NCBI GenBank assembly: GCA_003427395.1
Contig: BFEA01000394.1
Location: 354,481-412,690 of the forward strand
Source of the DNA: Chara braunii
Taxonomy: Eukaryota; Streptophyta; Charophyceae; Charales; Characeae
Direction of reading: 5' to 3'
DNA: 58,210 nt
Numbering within the stretch: position 1 is the stretch's first letter; the number at the start of each line of letters is the position of its first letter. This document shows, in pieces, positions 31,426 through 41,640 of this stretch. The position numbers and the translations under genes are program-made. Below the pieces are notes generated by a model that had not been told where the DNA came from, did not search any database, and worked only from the letters and a program-made list of their open reading frames with translations.

Positions 31426-31619
31426 CATGGTCGTTATCGACTTCCCCATACTTCGAAAGATGTTGTGGCCAAGGAAAGGTACTCCTTTCGACACATGGGT
31501 AATATGGGTTTTGTCCATACTCAGTGTTAATTGGAGTTTGTCTCTAAGGAACGATTCCAATTCAGATCTCAGTTTCACTGCTTCTGGTCGTGGAGCAGAG
31601 ATTGCTACTAGAAAATCAT
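31426..31619 (-). CDS. Internal exon of a group II intron maturase-like reverse transcriptase
   Basis: The 194-bp exon encodes the RT catalytic box region. The residues DDFLVAI complete a YADD box whose first Asp codon is split by the upstream intron. RSELESFLRDKLQLTLS, then KTHITHVSKGVPFLG, follow: the LSxxKT...FLG pattern typical of group II intron RT/maturases. Reading on the minus strand, a CT-dinucleotide tract ends in TTTCGCAG immediately before the exon (acceptor AG at 31621-31620). ATG/GTGAGT follows it (donor GT at 31425-31424). The frame is fully open, with no stop or shift, unlike the retroelements around it. Spliceosomal borders argue for a nuclear gene (a nuclear maturase for organellar intron splicing) rather than a recent mitochondrial insertion. 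Other exons were not found. Confidence 0.65.
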
Positions 31620-31623
31620 CTGC

Positions 31624-31626
<3 letters not shown>

Positions 31627-31690
<64 letters not shown>
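31627..31690. repeat. (GA)n microsatellite
   Basis: About 64 bp of GA on the plus strand. On the minus strand it is a CT tract that forms the polypyrimidine tract of the maturase-exon acceptor. Confidence 0.95.
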
Positions 31691-31694
<4 letters not shown>

Positions 31695-31760
31695 TGCTTA
31701 CTTGGCCGGTGTAGTGGCAATACAGCATGAGTGGGAAGCGGGAACTCTGATAATAAGAAG

Positions 31761-32225
31761 GGAATGTATATGTTCACATTTTAGTGGAGGATTAATTCAC
31801 GTTTTGCATATTCGAAAAAAGGCGGAACGGGGTGCATAGTCGCTACTTCTGTTGACTGCGTTTACAAAGTTGCCATTCACTCACCAGGGTTAAGACTGTG
31901 CTGCTCAAGTGTGTCCAACAAACCGGCGTACCTGATCTTGAATTCGAGGTAAAATTCATGCTTATTTTGCACGTTTGGTATATAGCGGAGCAACGTGAAG
32001 GTCAATTAATCATCGCGCTCCATCTTATTATCGAGCTCATAATCATTGAGATCAAGGTGTTGCTTTCCCGTTGCGTTGTTCCTCGCATTGTTGTGTCGCT
32101 TATAATCAAGGTGTTGTTAATCAAACTCTAAGAATCCGATCGTGCCTGTCGTGGTAGCACTGTGGTTAGGTAGTATATCTTCCCACGTTCTAGCGAAAGT
32201 TTCATTCTCGTTTTGCATACTTGGC
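31761..32225 (+). repeat. Dispersed core, three further copies
   Basis: Copies lie at 31761-31818 (ATTTTAGTGGAGGATTAATT, ACGTTTTGCATATTCG), 31928-31979 (weak; AAAATTCATGC, TTATTTTGCACGTTTGG) and 32171-32225 (GTATATCTTCCCACGTTCTA, GCGAAAGTTTCATTC, CGTTTTGCATACTTGG). All are in plus orientation. Confidence 0.5.
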
Positions 32226-34004
32226 GGGTGGTGGAAGGGTGCTTGAAGTTACAACCACGTTAGTCGACCGATGTCGTCATTTTTCCAAGATTTGAGGTCG
32301 TCAGCTTGGCGCTCGTGACTCTTAGCTTTCGGGAAATATTGTCGTATCTGATCTTGGAGTCACTGTGTCTCATATTGAAACTGTTACCCGCTTCGCAGCC
32401 ACCTTCTCGAAGGGCTGGAGTTGTCGGCTTCTCAATGGCAGTTGACAATGAACTCATAAAGTAGTTATACCCTACACCATCAGGTTGCTACTCAGAGGGG
32501 TATTGATTTCAACAACTGCAAATTATTGTTTTTCAAGAGGCTATTGTGAAGATCTGAGTACGGCCATCGAGGACTCAGTGACTATATGAATTGGCTAGGG
32601 CAGCTGCCTATATGGCCACGGTCGGAATTATTGTTGATCTCCCAGGCCAGAGTTGTTGTTGAACCTCAAGTTATTATGACTACTCATTGACCTTTGCCTA
32701 TTGCAGCCGACGTCAGACTGATGCGACAGGCTTTTAGCTACTGCAGTTGATGTCAAGTTGCAGTTATTCAGTTGCTATAGTCGCATGGCAAGTTAGGCTG
32801 TATTTTGGGTGTTATGGCGGCAACCTGAGGGCATTTACTTATGTTACGACCTATGAACTGTTGAGTTTGAATTCTTTGTGAAGTTTGGTTGGTCTCAAAG
32901 CATAATAGGCTGGGGGTAGCTCTACTAGTAGATTGCAACTATAATTGAGGGTTGATGGAGATAGTTGTTACGATGATCTGGGCATAGTGTTGGGTAGGAT
33001 CGGTGTTGTCACTCAGCTAGTTCGTAACTGCCACATGGCCTTGGAAAATTTCTGACCGTGATGAAACAAATTGTCGTGGTTCCCTGCGAGGCTGCTGTTG
33101 CAGCTGTCTTCATAGGTTACTGCGGTCACTGGTTCTTAACTGAACGATGTACTATTCCTTTGGGACCGCTGCTACTGATCGGAGAGTCGCTGCTGTGCGG
33201 AGGAGAACGGGTTAATGCTTCGTACTTCAATACGAATTGCTTTTTGAAGAGACTGGTGCCGTTGCTCCAAACTGCTGTTATCAGCAGAGGCGTTACTACG
33301 TGGTCAAGCAAGACTTTTGTTAATACGGGGTTACTGCGGTGGTTGGCGAGGCGCTGCACTGGTGCTGCTAGGTGCTACGTCGTAATGCACCTCACAACTG
33401 CGAACAACTGTTGGGGGCGCGCAGTACCTGGTTGTGCGTAGACCACGCATGTGAGGTGCTTTCGTAGGGGTGTGCTCTGTCTGAACGCACCCTTCTCATG
33501 TTACATAGTGACAGTTGGTCGAAGGGAGTAGCCTTGCGAGATGAGGAAAGCGATTTGAATTTGCACAAACATTATTGCTTCGTCTTGGAGGACCGTCAGA
33601 ATGTCGCGACATTGTGACCTGGTCGCAGTTCGACCAAGTTCATTGCGTTCCTGGCCGCCATTGCGGGACCCTCAGGCGATTGAAGATTACAATACCCTCT
33701 CACTTGAGTTAAGTTGGCCCTTTCTTGGATCTCGAGCGTCTGACTAATTCTCCTTTTGCCCTTCTTACTCTAATTCTAGTATGAGGTTACAACAGGAAGG
33801 CGGCAGGCGGGATTGCAACCCGTAGGACCGCAGCAAGACCTTGTTGGAGGTCCACCCACCGATTGTCGGAGCTTTGTCGGAGCCCAGGCGGGGTTCTTGA
33901 GGCATGGAACACTAAGGTATAACGATTGATTTACGTGTGTGATCCCGTCCCTTAAACTATATTACCTTTGCTATTGTGTACCTGCAAGTATGATTGAGAA
34001 AGCT
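32226..34004. other. Anonymous DNA, no gene assigned
   Basis: A 127-residue plus-strand frame at 33058-33441 is open but unrecognised. GTT/CTG-rich sequence dominates. No repeats or RNA genes were identified. Confidence 0.35.
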
Positions 34005-34540
34005 ATCAACATAAAAATTCCCACGAGAAATGAAAGTTAAAAAAATATTCTATAAAAACAAAATGATAAAAAATCCTTCATATTTATAAATTATCATTCC
34101 AATGTTCGTCAAATTCTAAAATTTTCAGTTTTATTTGATAAGTTCCCGTCTAAATATGATTTTTCCCTACCAACTATATCTATTTGTTCAAGATGGAATG
34201 AAAGTCTGGACGAGTTTATGAAATGTTTTAATTGAATTTTCATTCTACTACAAGAAATATCTTCTAATTTAGATTGGATTAACCTATTTATGACTGAAAA
34301 TCCTTACTTAGAATGACAGTCCAATTAAAATATTTCATGAACTTGTCCACACTTTCATTCCATCTCTAGCATGCAGTTCAAATAAGAAGGGATACCCCAT
34401 TCTTGGAAGGAAAGTTTTCAAGTAAGACGGAAAATTTTAAAATTGGAATGACATTTTTTAAGATAGAATGAAAATTTAAAACTTAGAATGTAATTTCACT
34501 ATAGCATGATTATTTAATTGAGGGAAATTTTTCCGTTGAT
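34005..34540. mobile_element. 536-bp palindromic MITE, copy 1
   Basis: The element begins ATCAACATAAAAATTCCC and ends in the inverse GGAAATTTTTCCGTTGAT. The interior is a long imperfect palindrome: a 43-bp arm at 34192-34234 (starting GATGGAATGAAAGTCTGGAC) is mirrored at 34322-34364. The copy at 51706-52241 is the same element in inverted orientation and the same length. It is non-coding. No matching target duplication is visible at this copy. Confidence 0.8.
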
Positions 34541-34675
34541 TACTTTTGATTGCTTTCATTTCAAAACATGAGATGAAAGGCTAAATTAACAAGTGTGTAT
34601 GAGAATTCAGATTACTTGTGTGAACTCAGACAGAAAAAAAATGTAACTTTGTTTATTGTTGAGCTGCGGAGGTTG

Positions 34676-35935
34676 AGCGAACGCATAAGTTGCGGGCTGC
34701 TCGACCACACGCACCTGTTTCTTGTTTAGGTGGAGCTAGACTACTCATAAGTTGAGTAGTCTGGTTCTACGCTATATGTCATTGTATGGGCTAACTAGCC
34801 ACACCATAAGTTGGTGTGTTCTAGTTATATGCCTCTCGTCGTTTCTTCAGGCAAAGGTTGGACCCCTCATGAGTTGAGGTGGTTCAGTTCTTGGTGTATG
34901 TCAAATGTTCAGGCTGATCAACGTCACCATAAGTTAGTGCGGCCCGGTCATAGTATCCCTTATGTCAATTGTCTAGACAAAAATTGACCACACCATAAGT
35001 TGATGTGGATCAGTCATATACCTTATGTTTACTTATTTTGGCAGGCTGGTCACACCATAAGTTGGTGTGATCGAGTCATGAGTTGCGAACATAAGTGGAA
35101 CCTGAGTATACAATATGATATAACTATATACTACGTATATCATTGGCAGGCTGGACGCCATAAGCTGGGAGATCTAGCCATATGAGTCGGTAGCAGATAA
35201 AGCAGAGGAGAAAATGAAATTCAGAGTATAACATTGAGTGGTAACTTTGGGCAGGCTGACTCATCCATAAGTTGGGTAGTTGGTTTTATGCCCCTAATAA
35301 CACAAAGGGCAGAGAGATAATATAAAACTTGGTTATTTTTCTTTGTAAACATAAACTGATGTTTGGATAGGGATCCTCATAAGTTGAGGTGACCTGACCA
35401 CCGTTTGAAGATTGAAATAACTTGTGATCTTACTTATTGAATGTAGTTGTGTTACGAAGGTTGGGCGAACGCATAAGTTGCGGGTTGTTCGATCACACGC
35501 GTTTGTTGCTTTTTTAGGCGAGCTAGACAACTCATAAGTTGGGTAGCTTAGTTCTACGCTATACGTCACTTTTTGGGCTGGTTGGGCACATCATAAGTTG
35601 GTGTTTTCCAGTCATATGTTTTTTGTCGTTGTTAAGGCAAAGGTTGACCCCTCATAAGTTGAGGAGGTTCAACTTTTTGTGTATGCCAAACATTTAGGCA
35701 GACCAACCTCACCATAAGTTGGTGCGGCCCGGTCATTTGCCTTATGTCGATCGTATAGGCAGAAACTGGTCACACCATAAGTTGGTGTGGCTTAGTTCTA
35801 TGCCTTATGTTTATTTGTGCTACCAGACTAGGGCACCATAAATTGGTGTGACCTAGTTATATAAACTGGCAGGTTGGTCATCTCCATAAGTTGGGTTGGA
35901 TGATCCTATGTCCTATGTTAGAAAGGGTAAAAGGG
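34676..35935 (+). repeat. Array of 18 hairpins with constant CATAAGTT loop
   Basis: Eighteen CATAAGTT cores (with single variants CATGAGTT, CATAAGCT and CATAAATT) start at 34684, 34746, 34805, 34868, 34928, 34994, 35056, 35159, 35266, 35378, 35472, 35533, 35592, 35653, 35713, 35776, 35837 and 35885. Each is flanked by arms that pair with each other but differ between units, for example AGACTACTCA/TGAGTAGTCT, ACACCA/TGGTGT, CCTCA/TGAGG, CGC/GCG. Many have a second outer stem such as AACTAG/CTAGTT or ACTAGG/CCTAGT. Most units are 59-66 bp apart. Units 11-17 repeat units 1-7 in order at 781-788 bp, a higher-order repeat. No protein frame explains the pattern. Function is unknown. Confidence 0.9.
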
Positions 35936-36309
35936 AATAAAGAGGAATTTGAACGAACCACGTGGTCAGGGAAGGAACCTGAGGGTTGGTGAGAGATGTT
36001 GTTGCGCTCACCTGTGTATGTTCTTAGGTTTTATCTCTGGGAATTATTTTTTTTTATAGCTAACTTGCTTTGGATGCTCGCTGAGTGTTGGAGTTATAGC
36101 TAGGTGAGATGGATGATGGGAGGAAAGCTTGGGATATAATAAGACTGACCTTACTGGAAATTAGGAATAGTGATAGCTCACGATACCATCTCCAAAGGGG
36201 CATTGTGTGAACTATCTTCAGTTCTAACTATTAAGTATGTGTCAGAAGTTAGTCCCAAGTATAGTTGTACTTTGTCTTTGCATTTTTAGATTTGTATAAA
36301 TCTTGGCAG
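35936..36309. other. Anonymous AT-rich DNA, no gene
   Basis: No recognisable feature beyond a short poly(T) tract. Confidence 0.4.
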
Positions 36310-36324
36310 TCTTCTGTTCCTATG

Positions 36325-36450
36325 GGAAGCGTTGCCGAAATGTTTACAGATTTGAAAGAGTTAGTCGTTTTTCGACACCTGAAAATTCTAAAAAAATATT
36401 TTTCCTACGGCAAGCGTTGTCGAAATTTTGTAAAATTTGGAGAGTTAGAT
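36325..36450. repeat. Tandem duplication, ~85-bp period
   Basis: GTTCCTATGGGAAGCGTTGC and CGAAATGTTTACAG are echoed at +85 bp by TTCCTACGGCAAGCGTTGTC and GAAATTTTGTAAA. Confidence 0.6.
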
Positions 36451-37785
36451 TATTTTTTATTATGAGAAATCTAAGGTTTCGCTCTGTTTTAGGGAGGGGG
36501 TGTCAAAGTTTTCGATAACGTTTTGAGAAAGGTAAGGTAGAGGTTAGGGGAGAAGCTAGGGTATACGATGGAGCATGTACTCTGTTTGATTTAAACATAG
36601 TAGTGGTTCTTTTGACATGTAGTGTAATGCAGATCTACGTATACGATTGAAGGCTTGACTCGTTCGACCTGATTCCACAAAGGATCATTCTTTTGTTATC
36701 TTTTAACAGGTCGGTTTTCTGGCTCAACTCTAATTCATTCTCGCTACTCAACCTAAAGGCCTTAGCCCATGTGGATTGAAACGTTTCTTTTGGGTTTTTA
36801 CCCGGATTTTATTGAATGGTCATTTAAAAGGGACTGAGTGTTTTATTTTGGGAGGTTGCACAAAGGTTGGGGTTTGTGTGGATAAGGCAAAGGGGTGTGA
36901 GTGCAGAGAGTGGTTAAAGTTGACCCCGTGTAGTGTGTGGTCTATTAATGCGAACCTTTAATGTGATTCCAGGTATGTTTTGTGAGTTGGATTCCAGACT
37001 TGGTTTTGCCTATAATCATATATATATTTTGAAGGAAGTCATACAGTGATTGTGAGAGCGATCGTCTCCTATCTTATAACTTTTATATCATGTTTCTTGT
37101 GCCTGCACGGCCCATTGAGACCATGCATAGTGATAAAATAAGTTCTTCACTGAGAGAGAACGGAGAACCTTTTTTGCCTTTTGCTTTTTAGAATTATTAT
37201 GATTGGACGTTGTAGTCCGTGACATCTGTCAAAGTCAAACCCCATGATGTCTCTCCAGACCCTTGATGATGGAGCTTGCCTCCTAGGCTACGAGAGTTGA
37301 CAATCACCACAAGTTGAAACTTGTGTACCACCCACTCTCCGCAGGGGCCAAAAGGGGTGTGGCGATAAACCACCTTGGCGCGAGTTAACAAATTAACCCC
37401 TCAAGGCGCGTATCAGTCGAAACTTGAGTGTCGAAACGTGACCCCCGAGATTATCGAGGGTTGCATGATTTTGAGTACCACATAGTATTTCATCGTTGCG
37501 ACTGCATGTGTATGCTTGCATTGTTGGTCGATATGAGAAAGTCATAGCGCCCGTGCGGTTTTGTCTTGAGTCTCGCGCAAAACGCCTAACCGATTACCGT
37601 GTTAAAAGGTTATGGGTCGTACACTGAAGGGACTACGAAAGTTTTGTTTTTGTGAGTGCATTTTAATTTTATTGTGGTGTAACGCGTTGTAAGTGGATTG
37701 CGTCCTAGTCGACCGACGACGAGTCGTGCTTGGGACCTCAACCCTCCAATGCGTCGATTCTCGTACGGGTTCGATTGAGGGACGT
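36451..37785. other. Anonymous DNA, no gene
   Basis: Short open frames (for example 36776-36961) are not recognisable. No RNA gene or strong repeat was found. Confidence 0.4.
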
Positions 37786-38130
37786 TGACCGCGCATACCC
37801 CTTATGGTACAACGAACGAGAAACATCCTCGGTCGGGTCACCTCTGCGATTGCATACGAAAAATTTCTGCACGTGGTTCGGTAGCTCGACGGGGATATGC
37901 TCACCCAAGGGATGGTGACAACTCCCGCGGGTGAAGGTAAGACGTGCCTCGAGTGACCCTATCCTGTCGTAGGGACTCGCGAGAGGTATGGTTGGCGCAC
38001 TCGGTCGGAGCGACAAACTGCCCTCTACGACGAAGTCCTGCAAAATCTTGCATGACGCGGCTGCGAGGGTCCCCTTGAGGGACCGATGCGCTCGACAGCG
38101 CTCGCGCACTTCGCAATTGAACAAGTCTTA
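37786..38130. repeat. Dispersed repeat, copy 1 (pairs with 43905-44260)
   Basis: ACGAGAAACATCCTCGGT, CACCTCTGCGATTGCAT, CACGTGGTTCGGTAG, AAGGGATGGTGACAACT and CTCGCGAGAGGTATGG recur in order and same orientation at 43905-44260. A minus-strand frame (37738-38124) is open, but the copy at 44 kb is not. It is probably part of a larger, unrecognised retroelement. Confidence 0.65.
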
Positions 38131-39136
38131 CATCCGCCACACTCTAGTAGCCAAAATATAGGATTTGACTTGACTTGGTTGTGGTTGTTTCATGACCGGT
38201 GCAGGTTGGTTGTCGTCGGCTTGCTGTGATCATTTTTCAAGACTTTCTTGGGCCTTGCTGCAATTTTCAAGACTAGGGACTGTTTGAATTGGACTCTTCT
38301 GTACTGTTGGCCTCCACTGGATTTTTTTTTAACTTTTCTTGATCAGATATCGTACCGACTTGTGAACTTTGCGGTACCAATACCTACAGCCTACAACGCT
38401 TCGACCTAAAGGACCTTACCAACTTGCTTTAAAAGGAAGACACTTTCTTTGCTATTTTACATTATTTTACTACTATACTATTAATGTTGGGAAGTAGCGG
38501 TATTGCGATGGAGAAGGAAAGTGATAAAAGAATTGGTAACAACCCTCTTGATCCTACGCAGCGTACACTGTCACAATAATGGTCTATCTGAGTCAAAGGT
38601 TGAAGACTATTTTGTATGATTATATATTATTTATTTATTTAATTATTTATTTGTTTTTTTTTTGCTATTGAGCGATATTAGCGAAGGAAAGGGGATATGT
38701 ATGGTCAAAATGTATCAAGGTCGCAGGACGGATAAGGAAAAAAAACGATAAGGAAAGTGCTCTGAAAAAAAGAAGTAGTGAAAAAGGTCAAGGAAATAAG
38801 AGTACGATGACAAAGAGGAAATGAGAAACGAGGAAAGAAAATGAGATGAGGAAATGAGAGAATGAACGAAAGCGAAATGAGAAAAAAGAATCATAGAGGA
38901 AGAAGGAGATAAGAAGGAATATCGAACTGATTGCCAGAAAAAAAGAGAGTTATCGATTGGGAGTGAGCGTATTTTCTTCCTTTGATCGTGCGCCTTGCAA
39001 GATTATTAAAGGCATTGATGAATATTTTATCACTAATTTTATTATTATTATTATGGTTGTATTATTTATATTTACTATTGTAATAGTATTACTATTATTA
39101 TTATTGTTATCGTTATTATTACTATTTATTATTATC
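38131..39136. other. Anonymous AT-rich DNA, no gene
   Basis: It includes A-rich GAAATGAGA-like simple sequence (38790-38900) and ATT-rich repeats (39035-39136). No gene was found. Confidence 0.45.
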
Positions 39137-39144
39137 ATTGTTAT

Positions 39145-40079
39145 CAGGGTTACCAGGCTGAACGTACGGAGACCCCTAAGTTGACCCCCGAACGTTTGGG
39201 CGTTCGGGTCCCCGTACGGGGTCCGAACCTGAAGAGGTTCGGACCCCCCCAAAAAATATTTAGGGACCTAAATATTATTATGTTTTTCTAAATCACCCTT
39301 GTGAGTTCTTTGTGATGTGAGGTATCTCCCTATTAATTTTGAAGTCATTCTGTGCAGCCAAAAAAAAATAAAAATTCGGCAAAGATGGTGGTGTCAAAAC
39401 TTGCTTGCCCACTTGCTAATTTGTTTTTTTTCTCTTTTCACTTTTTGTTTTTACTTTATTTTAAGGCATGAACAAAAATATTAATTTTTCAAACTTTATT
39501 TATAGATTCTCTATTATGTAAGATACACGTATATAAAGTTTCATGGCATTTGTCACAAAAAAAAATAAATGAAAAATCGTCGAGGATAGCGGTGTCAAAA
39601 CGTGTTCGCCCACTCAATAATTTCATTCTGGTTTTATTTTTTTTAATTTTCATTATTATTATTTATTTTTAGTATTTGATTTTTATTTCAAATTTGGTAA
39701 AGAAATTGGATATAACGTTGAGGCAAATGTTGTTTAGTTTATTCTTCTGCATAACATTTTTTTGTTTTAGATTTTTTGGAAATTTTTTGTTTTTGTTTTT
39801 TTTTTGGGGGGGGGGGGTATGTACAAGCGCATTTTCAACACTTTGAAAACTTATCACTCAAAGCTTTAGATACAGCACAACATATTCGCAAGGTGCCGCG
39901 TTATAAAAAAATTATAAAATGCTTTGAAGGAATTGTTACAAACGATATTCCAGACTGCTTGATGATAGTGAATGCAAATCAGAATTCCATGCGTTCGGCC
40001 GAACGGCGGAACATGTCGAGAGGGGTTGCCGAACGTTCGGGTTCAGGCGTTCGGCCTATCCCGAACGCCAGCAACCCTG
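39145..40079. mobile_element. hAT-type transposon, 935 bp, with 8-bp target duplication
   Basis: The ends are CAGGGTTACC and the inverted GCAACCCTG. Both flanks carry the exact 8-bp direct repeat ATTGTTAT (39137-39144 and 40080-40087). CAGGG termini and 8-bp duplications are the hallmark of hAT elements. The first and last ~100 bp are dense in CGAACG/CGTTCG motifs, as expected for subterminal transposase sites. Inside, an ~190-bp unit is repeated (GGTGTCAAAACTTGCTTGCC at about 39390, GGTGTCAAAACGTGTTCGCC at about 39590). No transposase was recognised, so it is probably non-autonomous. Confidence 0.9.
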
Positions 40080-40129
40080 ATTGTTATTATTATTTTATCA
40101 TTATTATTACAATTAGTATTATTACCTGA
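39776..40129 (+). CDS. Uncertain ORF inside the hAT element
   Basis: The middle of this frame (39835-39990) encodes a normal-complexity stretch, including AQHIRKVPRYKKIIKCFEGI. The beginning is poly(T/G)-derived, and the end runs through the terminal repeat into flanking DNA. It could be a transposase or captured-gene scrap; no family is recognised. Confidence 0.15.
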   Translation: MEIFCFCFFFGGGGYVQAHFQHFENLSLKALDTAQHIRKVPRYKKIIKCFEGIVTNDIPDCLMIVNANQNSMRSAERRNMSRGVAERSGSGVRPIPNASNPDCYYYFIIIITISIIT

Positions 40130-40700
40130 TATCATATGCTAGGATAAGGGTCAGAGATAGAAGAGTTTGAGGCATTGGAAAAGAGAGAGTCGTCGTCAAT
40201 TGTGACGATACCTACCTCCTTCATCCTCCTTCATTCTCCCTATATTTAATCCTCTCACACATCAATTTTTTCAATTATGATTGTCAAATGATATTTTCAT
40301 TTGAATTTTTTAGATAAGTTTTAGCTCTATGGAACTCCAATTTTATGCAAAAGCTTGATTATAATAAATATATATAGATGACAGGGTGGTTACGGGAGCC
40401 CTGTCGGAGTTTAAGAGGAACTTTGGCAGCAGGGAATAAAAAGGTATGCGCACTCTAATCTGAACCATAAACTCATAAAGGTTATAACCTTTGCATGATT
40501 GTCTGCGCTGGTACCGTTAGGAAACATTCTTTTTTCATAGGTTTCTTCAGGAGTATGACTCAAAATAAATGAAAAGTGAGATTGTATGCATAAAGAGTTT
40601 TGAATGCGAAAGAGAAAAATAAATTTATTTTTCGACTGTGTAAAAAGTGATTCAGATATGGATTGAGTTTGTCTAATTGTTTCTTAAAAGTATAGTGAGA
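40088..40700. other. Anonymous AT-rich DNA, no gene
   Basis: No recognisable coding, RNA or repeat feature apart from short ATT runs at the start. Confidence 0.4.
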
Positions 40701-41640
40701 ACGAGAAGCTCCCGTGTGAGTTGTATTGCTATGTGTGTGTTTACTTTTGGGAAATAAGGCAGCAAGGATGTAGACTTCGTGAAGTCCTGCCCTTCTTGAT
40801 GGATCCACTTCGCATTGTAAAGTTGGTACCACAAGACATCACGTGGACACCATAAAGATTATTGGATTGTGTATGGTTATGGTTGTTGAGATTCCTCGAT
40901 AACTGACAAAAGTTTTATGAATAAGAAAAACTTGGTTAACTTTTCATTGCCAAACATTCGACTAACACTCACATTTTCTTAAGCTAAGCTAGCATGGGTC
41001 AGAGGTCGGTCGTAAGGTCTTTTGAAAGTGCATAGTGAAAGAAAGTTTCTATGTGAACTACCTTGTTATAAGTGACCTCAGTCATAAGGTGTGGGCCTTG
41101 TGTTGCCTACCCAATGGACTCTAAGATTTCCGAATGATCTAGGATGTGGATATAACTCTGCTTCAAACATGAACGGGTTGAAGTGAGGTGGTGAAACCCT
41201 CTAAGTGACAATTACAAAAGCGATAGGAGAAGTGAGATTCCGTGAGGTCTGCCCTATTACCTATCTACTGAAGTCAGGGAGGTGGTAGTAATAGAAGCAA
41301 GGCCCCAAGAGGTCTGTCTTCTTACCAATCAACCTTACTCCCGTAAAAGTTTATAATAGGAGGAGTGAGGCTTCATGAGGTATGCCTTATTATCAACCGG
41401 CGCCAAGTAACGGTGATAGGAGGAAGAAGGTCATGCTATCGCCAATCGACATGGGCAATTATAGTAGATTATGAGAGATCTACCCTACTATCGAAAAACC
41501 TTCTTCGGTGTTTGGGAAAATTAAGACCCCGCAAAAAACTAACCAATTGACAATAATCAGTATCTGATTCTACTAAGGTGAGGATGGTAGGAATGTGACC
41601 TCGCATAACCTGTCTTATTATCTTGGAACCTTAACTGATT
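40700..41640. repeat. Second hairpin array, about seven to eight units
   Basis: Degenerate units of about 65 bp share GTGAGGCTTCATGAGGT and CTGCC and are bounded by pairing arms that differ between units. Examples are GGTGATAG/CTATCGCC (41411-41442), ATAGTAGAT/ATCTAC plus CTACTAT (41463-41493), ATAATAGG/CCTTATTAT (41353-41393) and GATAGG/CCTATTAC (41222-41260). An earlier unit at 40759-40796 has a perfect inner palindrome, ACTTCGTGAAGT. The architecture resembles the 34.7-35.9 kb array, with a different loop. Confidence 0.6.

Noticed and set aside
31426-31619. Recent mitochondrial DNA insertion
   Set aside because: Good spliceosomal borders flank exactly the conserved segment, and similarity stops there, which favours a nuclear exon, though this is not proven.
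34676-35935. CRISPR array
   Set aside because: Periodic, but the constant part is only the 8-nt loop and the flanks are self-complementary rather than unique spacers. The context is eukaryotic.
34676-35935. tRNA gene cluster
   Set aside because: Units are too short at about 60 bp, lack A/B boxes, and have a single stem-loop rather than a cloverleaf.
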